Of a DNA stretch of 64,000 nt, positions 35,311-43,924 are shown one piece after another (positions within the stretch are counted from its first letter, which is position 1; each line of letters starts with the position of its first letter). Made by a program: the position numbers and the translations under genes. The stretch is from DATGMP01 sp035293565 (GTDB lineage: Bacteria; Pseudomonadota; Alphaproteobacteria; BOG-932; Roseiterribacteraceae), in assembly GCA_035293565.1 (NCBI GenBank), contig DATGMP010000031.1:12529-76528 (forward strand), written 5' to 3'. Under the pieces are notes generated by a model that was not told the origin of the DNA, made no database searches, and was given only the letters and a program-made list of their open reading frames with translations.

Positions 35311-35784
35311 ATGACCGACCGCGACAATCCCGAAATTATCGACGCCGAGCTGACAGGCGGATGCCAATGCGGGAAGGTGCGCTATCGCGTCACCATGCGG
35401 CCGTTCAACGTGCATTACTGCCATTGCCGCATGTGCCAGCGCGCGGTCGGCAATCTCTTCGCGGCTTTGGCCTCCGTGTTGAAGGACCATCTCGAATGGA
35501 CGAAGGGCGAGCCCGCGATCTTCGAATCATCGAGCGCGGTCGATCGCGGCTTCTGCCGCGATTGCGGTACGCCGCTTTTCTATTCGGCGAAGAGTTCGCC
35601 GCGCCTGTCGCTCACGATCGGCAGCTTCGATCATCCGGTCGAGGTGAGGCCCGAGCGCCATTACGGCGTCGAGAGCCAGATCCCCTGGGTCCACATCGAC
35701 GATGATCTTCCGCGCGAGCCGACCGATCCCGGCTGGGACTTCCTGAATGGGATGGTGTCGCGCCAGGACCCGGCCGGCGCCTGA
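35311..35784 (+). CDS. GFA (CENP-V/glutathione-dependent formaldehyde-activating-like) zinc protein
   Basis: A 157-residue zinc protein with the GFA cysteine layout: GGCQCGKVRYRV, YCHCRMCQRAVG and GFCRDCGTPLFY, giving seven cysteines in spaced pairs. The last block is followed by the usual IGSFDHP strand. Despite the family name, enzymatic formaldehyde activation is not established for most members. It is divergent from the nitroreductase gene and converges on the SHOCT gene 4 bp away. Confidence 0.88.
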   Translation: MTDRDNPEIIDAELTGGCQCGKVRYRVTMRPFNVHYCHCRMCQRAVGNLFAALASVLKDHLEWTKGEPAIFESSSAVDRGFCRDCGTPLFYSAKSSPRLSLTIGSFDHPVEVRPERHYGVESQIPWVHIDDDLPREPTDPGWDFLNGMVSRQDPAGA

Positions 35785-35788
35785 GAGG

Positions 35789-35971
35789 CTAAGCCTCGCG
35801 CTCCTCGGATTCGATCGCGCGCCGCCGCGTCTCATATTCTTCGCGACTGATCAGGCCGCGCTTCAGCATGGCGTCGAGGGCAAACAGGGAACGGCGACGA
35901 CTCTCGCCCGGATCGCCGCTTTCCGAATCGGTGTCCGAATTGGCCGCTCCCGGCCATTTTGAGTTGCTCAT
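35789..35971 (-). CDS. SHOCT-domain miniprotein
   Basis: A 60-residue protein. Residues about 28–55 (SLFALDAMLKRGLISREEYETRRRAI) match the short C-terminal SHOCT helix pair, which in other proteins mediates oligomerisation. The N-terminal 25 residues are polar and probably unstructured. I chose ATG 35971; an upstream ATG at 36031 would add 20 residues without similarity. Confidence 0.7.
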   Translation of the reverse strand: MSNSKWPGAANSDTDSESGDPGESRRRSLFALDAMLKRGLISREEYETRRRAIESEEREA

Positions 35972-36024
35972 CGAGCATCGCCCCGCAAGTCGTTGCGTTA
36001 AAACGCCTCCCAGCCACAAAATGC

Positions 36025-36053
36025 CTGACAATCCGCTAGATATGGTATAGAGT
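36025..36053 (+). promoter_or_regulatory. Candidate promoter for the phoH leader
   Basis: CTGACA (36025–36030) and TAGAGT (36048–36053) are separated by 17 nt; five and four of six positions match the sigma-70 consensus. Transcription would start near 36060. Confidence 0.4.
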
Positions 36054-36059
36054 GATTTC

Positions 36060-36210
36060 GCAATTGGTTTCCCTAGCAGCGAGGACTCGTATCATTCCTC
36101 TCGGCGGGCCACTTCCATCGCCATGGCACTTGCCGGCGCCGCCCGGACAGCTGAGCGTTCTCGCATCTTTTAGCCCCTTTTCTCCCACCCCGCTCGTGCG
36201 GGGTTTTTTT
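36060..36210 (+). ncRNA. Candidate leader RNA or small RNA upstream of phoH
   Basis: Between a plausible promoter and a strong intrinsic terminator lies about 150 nt with no gene. It contains a 16-codon reading frame (36123–36173, MALAGAARTAERSRIF, no clear ribosome site) that ends 13 nt before the terminator stem. It could be an independent small RNA, or an attenuated leader read through into phoH, which starts 60 nt after the terminator. I do not recognise an Rfam family. Confidence 0.4.
36187..36210 (+). terminator. Intrinsic terminator upstream of phoH
   Basis: Stem ACCCCGC (36187–36193) pairs with GCGGGGT (36198–36204) around a TCGT loop, followed by T to 36210 (seven in all). It is a textbook rho-independent terminator on the plus strand, yet the nearest plus-strand gene ends 400 bp upstream (35784) with a minus-strand gene in between. 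What it terminates is therefore the leader or small RNA proposed here. Confidence 0.85.
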
Positions 36211-36269
36211 GTGCCCGGCGGGTTTGGCCCGAGCACGCGATCATCCCCCAGCCTAGAAAGGGTCCCGTT

Positions 36270-37010
36270 ATGGCAAAGCGCTCGTCCCGTGCCCTTGCTG
36301 CCGCTCATGCCGAAAGCGCCGAACATGGCAAGGTTCAGCCGCTGTTCGGCGGAGGGTGGGACCCGCTCGATGACCGCCGGGATCAAAGCTACGTCCGGAA
36401 GGTCAAGCCGCGCAGCCCCAACCAGCAGCGGCTGCTCCAAGCCATCGCCGACCACTCCCTGACGCTTGCGATCGGCCCAGCCGGAACCGGCAAGACCTAC
36501 CTCGCCGTCGCCGCCGCGGTTGAGGCTCTCGAGGCCGGCCGGATCGAGCGGATCGTGCTGTCGCGTCCGGCGATCGAAGCGGGGGAGAGTCTGGGCTATC
36601 TGCCCGGCGACATGCTGGAGAAGATGGCGCCCTATCTCCGGCCGCTCTTCGACTGCCTGACCGACCGCCTCGGCGGCAAACGGCTCCGCGCGCTGATCGC
36701 CGAGGGCGAAATCGAGATCGCGCCGATCGGCTATATGCGCGGCCGTACGCTGAACAACGCTTTCGTCGTCATCGACGAGGCGCAGAACTGCACGTACGCG
36801 CAGATGAAGATGCTGCTGACCCGGCTAGGTTGGCACTCGACCATGGTGATCACCGGCGATCCCGAGCAGACGGACCTCTTGGACGGGCTCTCGGGTCTGT
36901 CGGATATCGCGCGTAGGCTCGAAACGATACCGGGCATCGCGGTGGTGCGGTTGGAAGAGCACGACATCGTCCGCCACCCGCTGGTCGGCTCGATGCTGGG
37001 CGTGCTTTAG
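36270..37010 (+). CDS. phoH: PhoH family ATPase
   Basis: A 246-residue P-loop protein: Walker A GPAGTGKTY, LSRPAIEAGESLGYLPGDM, the RGRTLNNAFVVIDEAQN Walker B and an ITGDPEQ sensor. PhoH proteins are ATP-binding, RNA-associated and poorly understood; many are induced under phosphate starvation. It lacks the KH/PIN extensions of longer relatives. The ATG has AAAGGG about 7 nt upstream. A terminator stands between the likely promoter and the gene, suggesting control by read-through. Confidence 0.9.
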   Translation: MAKRSSRALAAAHAESAEHGKVQPLFGGGWDPLDDRRDQSYVRKVKPRSPNQQRLLQAIADHSLTLAIGPAGTGKTYLAVAAAVEALEAGRIERIVLSRPAIEAGESLGYLPGDMLEKMAPYLRPLFDCLTDRLGGKRLRALIAEGEIEIAPIGYMRGRTLNNAFVVIDEAQNCTYAQMKMLLTRLGWHSTMVITGDPEQTDLLDGLSGLSDIARRLETIPGIAVVRLEEHDIVRHPLVGSMLGVL

Positions 37011-37020
37011 AAGCCGAAGT

Positions 37021-37767
37021 TCAGCTCGCCGTTGCCGCGAGCGCCCGCCTGGCCTGATCGATCCAGGGCTGCTGCGCCCGGCGGTAATGGTTGGGCGCGA
37101 GCTTGGCGCGGCGGAGAATCTCTTCATAGAGCTGCCGCGCCTCTTCGATGCGTCCTGCGGCGGCGAGCGAGACGGCATAGCGGTAGCGCGCCTCCTCGCC
37201 GGGATAACGGTCGGCGATCGCGGCGTACTGCGCGCGTGCTTCGTCCGAACGGCCGAGATGTTCGAGGCAGATTGCTCGGAAGAGCCGCCGCTCGATCGGC
37301 TCGTCTCCGCGCTGGTCCCGCGCGAGTTCGTCGAGCGATTGCAGACAGGCGGCGTAGTCCCTCTGGCCGGCGCGGGCGCGCGCGAGGCCGAACAGCAAGG
37401 CCGGATCGTCACGATGGATGCCGACGAGCGTGCGCTCATAGAGGTCGGCGGCCTCGTCATACTGACCAGCGTCCAACAAGGCCTCGCCCAGCCGGCGGCG
37501 ATTCTCGGTCGTGTCGGCGACTTCGAGCGCGCGGCGCCGGGCGCGGATATCGCCGCCGGGGTCGACCGTTCTGCGGATCTCACCCGAAAGTCGGCTGGCC
37601 GTCCGCCCGCGAAACAGCGAGGGGAGTATCTCGACCAGCAGATAGGCCAGGATGCCGGCCGCCGGCAGGAAGATCACGACATAGATCCAGATGCGATCCC
37701 GGCCGGTCCGGAAGATGTGAACAATGCAAAGGATCTGAAACAGAATTGAAATTCCGAAAATCGGCAT
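37021..37767 (-). CDS. Membrane-anchored tetratricopeptide-repeat protein
   Basis: A 248-residue protein. Two hydrophobic segments at about 2–17 and 25–46 (with IFRTGRDRIWIYVVIFLP between and within) resemble the PLDc_N two-helix module. From about 85 on, helical TPR-like repeats follow: ENRRRLGEALLDAGQYDEAADLYERTL, DPALLFGLARARAGQRDY, and EARYRYAVSLAAAGRIEEARQLYEEIL. It is probably anchored in the inner membrane with TPRs in the cytoplasm. I start at ATG 37767; a much longer open frame upstream is antisense to the FkbM gene. Partner unknown. Confidence 0.8.
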   Translation of the reverse strand: MPIFGISILFQILCIVHIFRTGRDRIWIYVVIFLPAAGILAYLLVEILPSLFRGRTASRLSGEIRRTVDPGGDIRARRRALEVADTTENRRRLGEALLDAGQYDEAADLYERTLVGIHRDDPALLFGLARARAGQRDYAACLQSLDELARDQRGDEPIERRLFRAICLEHLGRSDEARAQYAAIADRYPGEEARYRYAVSLAAAGRIEEARQLYEEILRRAKLAPNHYRRAQQPWIDQARRALAATAS

Positions 37768-37938
37768 GTGACTACCCCAGAAGAAGGCCCTCGGACGTCT
37801 GGTTGTGGGTGGGGACCGGCGTTCATCCGACGAGCGTATATATGCCCTGGGTTTCAACAAAGAACAATGGGGGAACTTTGCCGCACCCCATTTTGCGTCT
37901 ACATTGCGCTTCTTTCGTACGAAGTTCGGGACGATCGA

Positions 37939-38661
37939 ATGCCATCCGGAGGTTTGCGCCTCGAAGGCAGGGCGCGCTTCACGCGCATGGCCCATCTCTT
38001 CAAGGCCGTCGCCAAGCAGCACCATAAGGAGCTGATCCCGATTCTCAGGCCCGTTCTGCCCGAGGATGGCATCGTCTTCGATGTCGGTGCCCATGCCGGC
38101 CAGATGGCGAAGCTGTTCGCTCGCATGGCGCCACGCGGACGCGTCTATGCCTTCGAGCCCGGCGCCTATGCGCTGTCGATTCTGCGGCCGGCGGTAAAGC
38201 TGCGTGGACGCGGCCGGATCACGGTCGAGCCGATTGCGCTCGGCGCCGAGCCCGGCACCCTCACGCTCACGACGCCGATCAAGCGCTCCGGCAGCTACGG
38301 TTTCGGGCTCAGCCATCTCGGGTTCGCCGGCGAAGGGCGTTCGTTTCGGCACGAGGTCGAAGTCGACACGATCGATCGTTATGTGGAGCGGCACCGCATC
38401 ACGCGGCTCCATCTCATCAAGGCCGACATCGAGGGCTGGGAGTTGCGCATGCTTGCCGGCGCCCGCCATACGCTCGCGACCTTGAAGCCTGCGCTGGTGC
38501 TGGAAGCGGTCGACGCCTATCTCTCCCGCGCCGAGGATTCGCGCCCGGCGCTGTGGCGTTTCCTCTCGGACCTGGGCTATCGGCCTCATCGTCTCGAGCC
38601 TGGGCTGCCGCCCTTCGCGCCGGAGGCCGATGGCGACGTGGTCTGGATCTGCGGCACCTAG
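37939..38661 (+). CDS. FkbM-family SAM-dependent methyltransferase
   Basis: A 240-residue methyltransferase. The SAM loop is IVFDVGAHAGQMAKLFARM, then RVYAFEPGAYALS, a central VEVDTIDRYV strand and LIKADIEGWELRMLAGA, which are the FkbM family blocks. FkbM enzymes O-methylate sugars or polyketides. The start is uncertain: ATG 37939 (after GGGAC) or 37984. It is divergent from the TPR gene across about 170 bp. Confidence 0.83.
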   Translation: MPSGGLRLEGRARFTRMAHLFKAVAKQHHKELIPILRPVLPEDGIVFDVGAHAGQMAKLFARMAPRGRVYAFEPGAYALSILRPAVKLRGRGRITVEPIALGAEPGTLTLTTPIKRSGSYGFGLSHLGFAGEGRSFRHEVEVDTIDRYVERHRITRLHLIKADIEGWELRMLAGARHTLATLKPALVLEAVDAYLSRAEDSRPALWRFLSDLGYRPHRLEPGLPPFAPEADGDVVWICGT

Positions 38662-38715
38662 GCTGACACCGGGTCGCAGTGGCGTTGCAGGGCGCGCGGT
38701 CGTATATCCCCCTCC

Positions 38716-39333
38716 ATGCCTTCAAAGTCGCAAAGATCGAACGGGCCGCTTCTCGGCCTGATGATCGGGATGATGGTCGCCGCGGCGATTGCCGTGATCG
38801 TCGCCTGGAACGTCGTCAAAAGCGGCCCGCGCGATATTTCCGCGCCGGACATCGGCGGCCCTTTCACGCTCGTCGACCAGACCGGCCGGCAAGTCACCGA
38901 CAAGACTTATGACGGCTCTTACCGGCTGATCTATTTCGGCTACACCTTCTGCCCCGACGCCTGTCCGACCGAACTGCAGGTGATGGCGGGCGCGATCGAC
39001 GATATGGGCAAGGACGGAGACAAGGTCCAGCCGATCTTCGTCACGGTCGACCCGGCGCGCGATACGGTGAAGCAGCTCGCCGGCTATGTCCCGTCATTCC
39101 ACAAGCGGCTGGTCGGCCTCACCGGTACACCCGAGCAGATCGCCCGGATCGCGAAGGAGTACAAGGTCTATTATGCCAAGGCCGATGGACCGGATGCCAA
39201 GACCTATCTGATGAACCACTCCTCGTTCGTCTATCTCCTCGACCCCGCCGGCAAGTTCCTCACCGTCTTCCCGAGCGACATGGACTCCGAGAAGATGGCG
39301 AGCGAGATCGAGAAATATATGAAGCGGGGATGA
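38716..39333 (+). CDS. SCO1/SenC family copper chaperone
   Basis: A 205-residue membrane-anchored thioredoxin-fold protein. Helix 12–34 anchors it in the inner membrane. The copper site is YFGYTFCPDACPTEL (CxxxC) plus the downstream His in MNHSSFVYLLDP. Sco proteins deliver copper to CuA of cytochrome c oxidase. No cox genes are in the window. Confidence 0.9.
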   Translation: MPSKSQRSNGPLLGLMIGMMVAAAIAVIVAWNVVKSGPRDISAPDIGGPFTLVDQTGRQVTDKTYDGSYRLIYFGYTFCPDACPTELQVMAGAIDDMGKDGDKVQPIFVTVDPARDTVKQLAGYVPSFHKRLVGLTGTPEQIARIAKEYKVYYAKADGPDAKTYLMNHSSFVYLLDPAGKFLTVFPSDMDSEKMASEIEKYMKRG

Positions 39334-39336
39334 GGC

Positions 39337-39413
39337 TCATTGCGAGTGGAGCAAAGCAACGATGGCCCCGCAAGCACGGATCGCTTCATCGCTGACGCTC
39401 CTCGCAATCACGG
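39337..39413. repeat. REP/MITE-like palindromic intergenic repeat
   Basis: An imperfect palindrome. The left arm begins CATTGCGAGTGGAGCAAAGC; the right arm, read on the minus strand, begins TGATTGCGAGGAGCGTCAGC. It closely resembles the CATTGCGAGCGNAGCGAAGCAATCC family scattered through Bradyrhizobium-type genomes. It lies in the 106-bp gap between convergent genes and may also stop transcription. I saw no second copy in this window. Confidence 0.65.
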
Positions 39414-39439
39414 CCTGATCGACCCGATTCCACCTCGCT

Positions 39440-39709
39440 CTAAGGATCTTCCCGCTCCGGCTCCAAGTCGCGCTTGATCCAGCGATAGATGATCCAGAAG
39501 AGGCCGAAGAGCAGGAACGAGGTCAGGTTGATGATGACCACGATCGCCAGCACCAGAGCCAGCGTGAGATGATGGCGCAGATCGTTGAGGCTCTCGCGGT
39601 CGACGAAGGTGATGAGCGCGCCCAGAATGATTCCGAGCACTGCCGCAACCGCCACGATTTTGGCGTAAGCGCGACCGGGGTGGGGCATGGATCGTTGTAG
39701 GTCTGACAA
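39440..39709 (-). CDS. Small two-helix membrane protein
   Basis: An 89-residue protein with two long hydrophobic helices (about 16–36 and 47–75), a short basic N-terminus and an acidic C-terminal tail (DLEPEREDP). I chose the TTG at 39709 because GGAG lies 5 nt upstream; the ATG at 39688 has no ribosome site. No recognised domain. It lies 62 bp upstream of nothing on its strand and ends near the palindromic repeat. Confidence 0.65.
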   Translation of the reverse strand: MSDLQRSMPHPGRAYAKIVAVAAVLGIILGALITFVDRESLNDLRHHLTLALVLAIVVIINLTSFLLFGLFWIIYRWIKRDLEPEREDP

Positions 39710-39771
39710 GGGCGCTCCGGGTTCAAGCGGCCTTGTGAGCCTTCCTCAATCCGCGCGCGCTGACAAGCCGG

Positions 39772-41571
39772 TCAGAATTCCTCGACCGCGACATCCATGA
39801 GCGGCTTCGATCCCGCCATGATGGCGCGGAAATGCTGCTCGGTCTCTGGCAGGATCTTGGTTACGAAGAAGCGCGCGGTCTTGATTTTCGAGCCGTAGAA
39901 AGCTGCCTTGCCGTTGGCTTCGCCGAGCTTCGCTTTCGCCACTTTCGCCATACGGAGCCACATATATCCCAGCGCCACCAGCGCGAACATCCGCAGATAG
40001 CTCGTCGATGCCGCACCCGCTTCGTCGGGATTGGCAAGACCTTTCTGGGCGATGAAGCCGGTTGCTTGCTGCAGCTTGCCGACGGCCTTGCCGAACGGCA
40101 CCAGAAGCTCCGCCAACTCCGCGTCGGCCTTGTTCTCCTCGATGAAGGCCAGAACGGGGTGGAAGAAGCGACGAAGAGAGCGGCCCATATTGGCTGGCAG
40201 CTTGCGGCCGACCAGGTCCAATGCCTGGATGCCGTTCGCGCCCTCGTAGATCTGCGTGATGCGCGCGTCACGGACGAATTGTTCGACGCCGTTCTCATGG
40301 ATATAGCCGTGTCCGCCCCAGACCTGCATGGACGTAACGGCCGATTCGAAGCCGGCATCGGTGAAGTAGGCTTTCACGATCGGCGTCATCAGCGCCAGCA
40401 GGTCGGCGGCCGCCTCGCGCTTCTTGGGATCGCTGTCATGTGCTTCGATGTCCAGTTGCAGGCTGACCCACAGGCCCAACGCTCGCGCTCCCTCGACGAA
40501 CGCCTTCACGGTCAGCAGGTTCTTGCGGACATCGGGGTGGACGATGATCGGATCGGCGGGCTTGTCCTTGGCCTTGTCGCCGGTGAGGCTGCGGCCCTGC
40601 AGCCGATCCTTGGCATAGCCGAGCGCGTTCTGATACGCGACCTCCGCCAGCCCCAGCCCCTGGATGGCGACGCCGAGGCGCGCGGCATTCATCATCGTAA
40701 ACATGGCCCGCATGCCCTTGTGCGGCTCGCCGACCAGCCAGCCCTTGGCGTCTTCCAGATTCATGACGCAGGTGGCTGAAGCCTTGATCCCCATCTTGTG
40801 CTCGATCGAGCCGCAAAAGATCCCGTTGCGCGCGCCCGCGACCACCTTGCCGCCCTCTTCCTTGGGAAGGAATTTGGGCACGATGAAGAGGCTGATGCCG
40901 CGTGTGCCGGGCGGTGCGTCGGGCAGCTTCGCCAGCACCAGATGGATGATGTTTTCGGTGAGATCGTGCTCCCCGGCCGAGATGAAGATCTTCGTGCCGG
41001 TGATCTTATAGCTGCCGTCCTCCTCGGGAACGGCCTTGGTGCGGATGAGGCCGAGATCGGTGCCGCATTGCGGCTCGGTCAGGCACATCGTGCCGGACCA
41101 GATGCCCTCGGTCAGCTTGGGCAGATAGAGCTGTTTCTGCTCGTCGTTGCCATGCATCTCGATCGCGCGATAGGCGCCGGACGAGAGTCCCGGATACATG
41201 CCGAAGGCGGTATTGGCCGACGACACCATTTCGTCGAGTATGGATCCCAGGAAATGCGGCATGCCCTGGCCGCCATATTGCGGATCGGCGGTCAGCCCCA
41301 CCCAACCGCCTTCGCAAAAAGTCTTGTAGGCTTCGATGAAGCCCTTCGGCGTGCGCACCACGCCATTCTCGAAGCTGCAGCCTTCGGTATCGCCCGACAG
41401 ATTGAGCGGCTGCAGCTCGTTCTCGCAGAGCTTGGCCGCTTCCTCGAGCACCGCGTCGATCACGTCGGCCGTCGCGTCGGTGAGGCCGAGCGCGGCCAGC
41501 GTGTCGCCGACGCCCAGCACCTCGTTCATGACGAACCGAATATTGTCGAGCGGGGCCGTATACGTTGCCAT
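39772..41571 (-). CDS. fadE: Acyl-CoA dehydrogenase, FadE type (long form)
   Basis: A 599-residue flavoprotein for the first step of fatty-acid beta-oxidation. Blocks include MCLTEPQCGTDLG, IFISAGEHDLTENIIHLVLAKL, HKMGIKASATCVMNLEDA, MQVWGGHGYIHE and IYEGANGIQALDLVGRKL, plus an extra C-terminal domain that makes it about 600 residues, the size of B. subtilis FadE. It is the last gene of a fadA–fadN–fadE transcript, 13 bp after fadN. Confidence 0.92.
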   Translation of the reverse strand: MATYTAPLDNIRFVMNEVLGVGDTLAALGLTDATADVIDAVLEEAAKLCENELQPLNLSGDTEGCSFENGVVRTPKGFIEAYKTFCEGGWVGLTADPQYGGQGMPHFLGSILDEMVSSANTAFGMYPGLSSGAYRAIEMHGNDEQKQLYLPKLTEGIWSGTMCLTEPQCGTDLGLIRTKAVPEEDGSYKITGTKIFISAGEHDLTENIIHLVLAKLPDAPPGTRGISLFIVPKFLPKEEGGKVVAGARNGIFCGSIEHKMGIKASATCVMNLEDAKGWLVGEPHKGMRAMFTMMNAARLGVAIQGLGLAEVAYQNALGYAKDRLQGRSLTGDKAKDKPADPIIVHPDVRKNLLTVKAFVEGARALGLWVSLQLDIEAHDSDPKKREAAADLLALMTPIVKAYFTDAGFESAVTSMQVWGGHGYIHENGVEQFVRDARITQIYEGANGIQALDLVGRKLPANMGRSLRRFFHPVLAFIEENKADAELAELLVPFGKAVGKLQQATGFIAQKGLANPDEAGAASTSYLRMFALVALGYMWLRMAKVAKAKLGEANGKAAFYGSKIKTARFFVTKILPETEQHFRAIMAGSKPLMDVAVEEF

Positions 41572-41584
41572 CTTGGGTTTCCCG

Positions 41585-43924
41585 TCAGTTGCGCAGCGGC
41601 TTGCCGGTCTCGAGCATGGCCTCGATCCGGTCGATCGTGCCCTCGCGCTTGCAGAGGGCGACGAAGGCCCGGCGCTCGAGCTTGCTCATATCGTCCTCGC
41701 TCAGCACCTGCGTGATGTCCGTATCGCCGCCTGTCACGACGCTCGCGAGCTCGCTTGCGACGACCACATCATAGGGCGTGGCTTTTCCCTGCTTGGCGAA
41801 GTCGTGCACAGCCAGATCGAGCGCCGCCTTGCCGCTCGGGCCGGGCAGGCGGAATTCGGCGGCGGGCGCCGGCTTGTAATCCTTGGCGAGCGCGAGCGCG
41901 CGGGCCTTGGCGTCGGCCAGCAGCCGGTCGCGATTCATCGTGATGCCGTCGGTCGGGCGCAGATAGAAAAGGTCCTTGGCTTCCGCCGCCGAGCGCGAGA
42001 CTTGGGCGGTCGAGATGGTTTGGAAGGCACCGATCACCGGCGGCATCGGTCCTTTCGGCCCCTTCGGATTGGCAATGTGGCGGGCCAGCAGCTCCTTGCA
42101 GCCGCCCCAGCCCGGGATGACGCCGACGCCGACCTCGACCAGGCCCATATAGGTCTCGGCGTGGGCCTGGACGGCTGCGCTGTGCAGCGTGATCTCGCAG
42201 CCGCCGCCAAGCGCCCGGCCGGCCGGTGCGGAGACGACCGGGAAGGGCGCATGCTTCAGCGCCTTGTAGGTCATCTGGCCCAAACCGATCATCTGCTCGA
42301 GCTGATCGTACAGCCCGATATTGATGGCGAAGATCACGAGCCCCAGATTGGCGCCGACCGAGAAATTGTCGGCGTCGTTGGCGACCACCAGGGCCTTCCA
42401 CTTCCCCTTGCCGTCGCCGATCGTCGACATCGCGGTGCCGATCATCGCCATGATATCGGGATCGAGTGAATTGGCCTTGGAGTGAAATTCGAGACACAGC
42501 ACGCCGTCGCCGATGTCCCAAAGACTTGCCGAGCCATTCTTGGCGACCGGCTTGCTGGCGCGCTTGATGTCTTGCAGCAGCAGCACGCCTTTCGGCCGCA
42601 CGACCTCGCGATATTCGCCTTCGAGCGAGAGGAACTGCAGCTTGCCGCCTTCCACGCGATAGAAGGAGCGGCCATTCGCGAGCGCGACCAGCTTCGGGAC
42701 CTTCCGGCCCGTCGCCGCGTAGCGTTTGGCGAGCCAATCGGCGCCCAGTTGATCCATCAACTCGAACGGGCCGAATTTCCAGCCATAGCCGAAGCGCATC
42801 GCGGCATCGACCTCGACCAGCGTGTCGGCGATCTCGCCGACCAAATCGGCGGCGTAGGCGAAGGTCGGGCCCAGCATGCCCCAGGCGAAGCGAGCGCCTT
42901 TGTCGTCGGCGGAGAGCAGAGTCTTGAGACCGGTCTTGCGATCCGCCAGCGCGGCTTCGAGGCTCGGGATGATCGAGGTTCGGGTCGGGCGATACTCGCC
43001 GGTCTGGAGGTCGATTGCCTCCTTGAGCCGCTCGGCGCCCTTCTTGGTCATGCGATAAAAGCCGCCCTTGCCCTTGCGGCCGGTATAGCCGGTCTCGATC
43101 ATCCGGGTCATCAGCGGCACATCGCGGAGTTGCCCGCGATAGGCGTCGTCGGGCGGCAGCACCGCCGACATGCTGCCCGACACATGCGGCATCAGGTCGA
43201 TGCCGACCAGGTCGAAAAGGCCGAACAGGCCTGTCGAGGGGAAGCCCATCACCTTGCCCGCGACCGCGTCGGCCTCTTCGACCGTGAGCCCGTTGTCCAT
43301 CGCCGCGTTCAGCCCGGCCTGCATCCACATCATGCCGATGCGGTTGGCGATGAAGCCCGGCGTGTCGTGGCAGCGCACCACGCCCTTGCCCAGCTGGATG
43401 TCGCAGAAGGCGTCCAGCGTCTCGACGACTTCCTGCCGCGTCTCCTTGCCCGAAACGAGTTCGAGCAGACGCATATAGCGGGGCGGGTTGAAGAAATGGG
43501 TGATCGCGAAATCGGCCCGGAACGCGTCCGAGCGTCCTTCGATCAGGAGCTTGAGCGGTATCGTCGAGGTATTGGAGGTGACGATCGAGCCCGGCTTCCG
43601 AGCGGCTTCCAGCCTGGCGTAGAGATCGTGCTTGATCTTGAGGTTTTCGACGATGGCTTCGATGATCCAGTCGACATCGGCGAGCAGGCCCAGATCGTCC
43701 TCGAGATTGCCCGGCGCGATCAGCTTGGCGTTGCGCGGGCTCATGAAAGGCGCGGGCTCGGTCTTCAGCATGCGATCGACCGCGCCCTTGGCGATGGCGC
43801 TGCGGTCGCCCTCTTTCGACGCGATGTCGAGCAGCACGACCGGAATCCCTGCGTTGGTCAGGTGAGCGGCAATCGCGCCGCCCATGACTCCGGAGCCTAT
43901 GACGGCGGCTTTCTTGATCTCCAT
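41585..43924 (-). CDS. fadN: Bifunctional 3-hydroxyacyl-CoA dehydrogenase / enoyl-CoA hydratase, FadN type
   Basis: A 779-residue enzyme carrying out the hydration and second oxidation of beta-oxidation. The NAD-binding loop GSGVMGG is at 10–16, so the dehydrogenase comes first; the crotonase part is C-terminal (PVVSAPAGRALGGGCEITLHS…MGLVEVGVGVIPGWGG). This order is that of B. subtilis FadN, the reverse of E. coli FadB. Start MEIKKAAVIG at 43924; its A is shared with the thiolase stop (TGATG). An upstream open frame was discarded for lack of similarity. Confidence 0.92.
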   Translation of the reverse strand: MEIKKAAVIGSGVMGGAIAAHLTNAGIPVVLLDIASKEGDRSAIAKGAVDRMLKTEPAPFMSPRNAKLIAPGNLEDDLGLLADVDWIIEAIVENLKIKHDLYARLEAARKPGSIVTSNTSTIPLKLLIEGRSDAFRADFAITHFFNPPRYMRLLELVSGKETRQEVVETLDAFCDIQLGKGVVRCHDTPGFIANRIGMMWMQAGLNAAMDNGLTVEEADAVAGKVMGFPSTGLFGLFDLVGIDLMPHVSGSMSAVLPPDDAYRGQLRDVPLMTRMIETGYTGRKGKGGFYRMTKKGAERLKEAIDLQTGEYRPTRTSIIPSLEAALADRKTGLKTLLSADDKGARFAWGMLGPTFAYAADLVGEIADTLVEVDAAMRFGYGWKFGPFELMDQLGADWLAKRYAATGRKVPKLVALANGRSFYRVEGGKLQFLSLEGEYREVVRPKGVLLLQDIKRASKPVAKNGSASLWDIGDGVLCLEFHSKANSLDPDIMAMIGTAMSTIGDGKGKWKALVVANDADNFSVGANLGLVIFAINIGLYDQLEQMIGLGQMTYKALKHAPFPVVSAPAGRALGGGCEITLHSAAVQAHAETYMGLVEVGVGVIPGWGGCKELLARHIANPKGPKGPMPPVIGAFQTISTAQVSRSAAEAKDLFYLRPTDGITMNRDRLLADAKARALALAKDYKPAPAAEFRLPGPSGKAALDLAVHDFAKQGKATPYDVVVASELASVVTGGDTDITQVLSEDDMSKLERRAFVALCKREGTIDRIEAMLETGKPLRN

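Noticed and set aside
38417..38725. Short minus frames inside the FkbM gene
   Set aside because: Arg/Pro/Ala-rich shadow frames.
41336..42469. Long plus-strand open frames antisense to fadE and fadN (also 42482–44632)
   Set aside because: Antisense shadows without recognisable motifs; the minus-strand genes are unambiguous.
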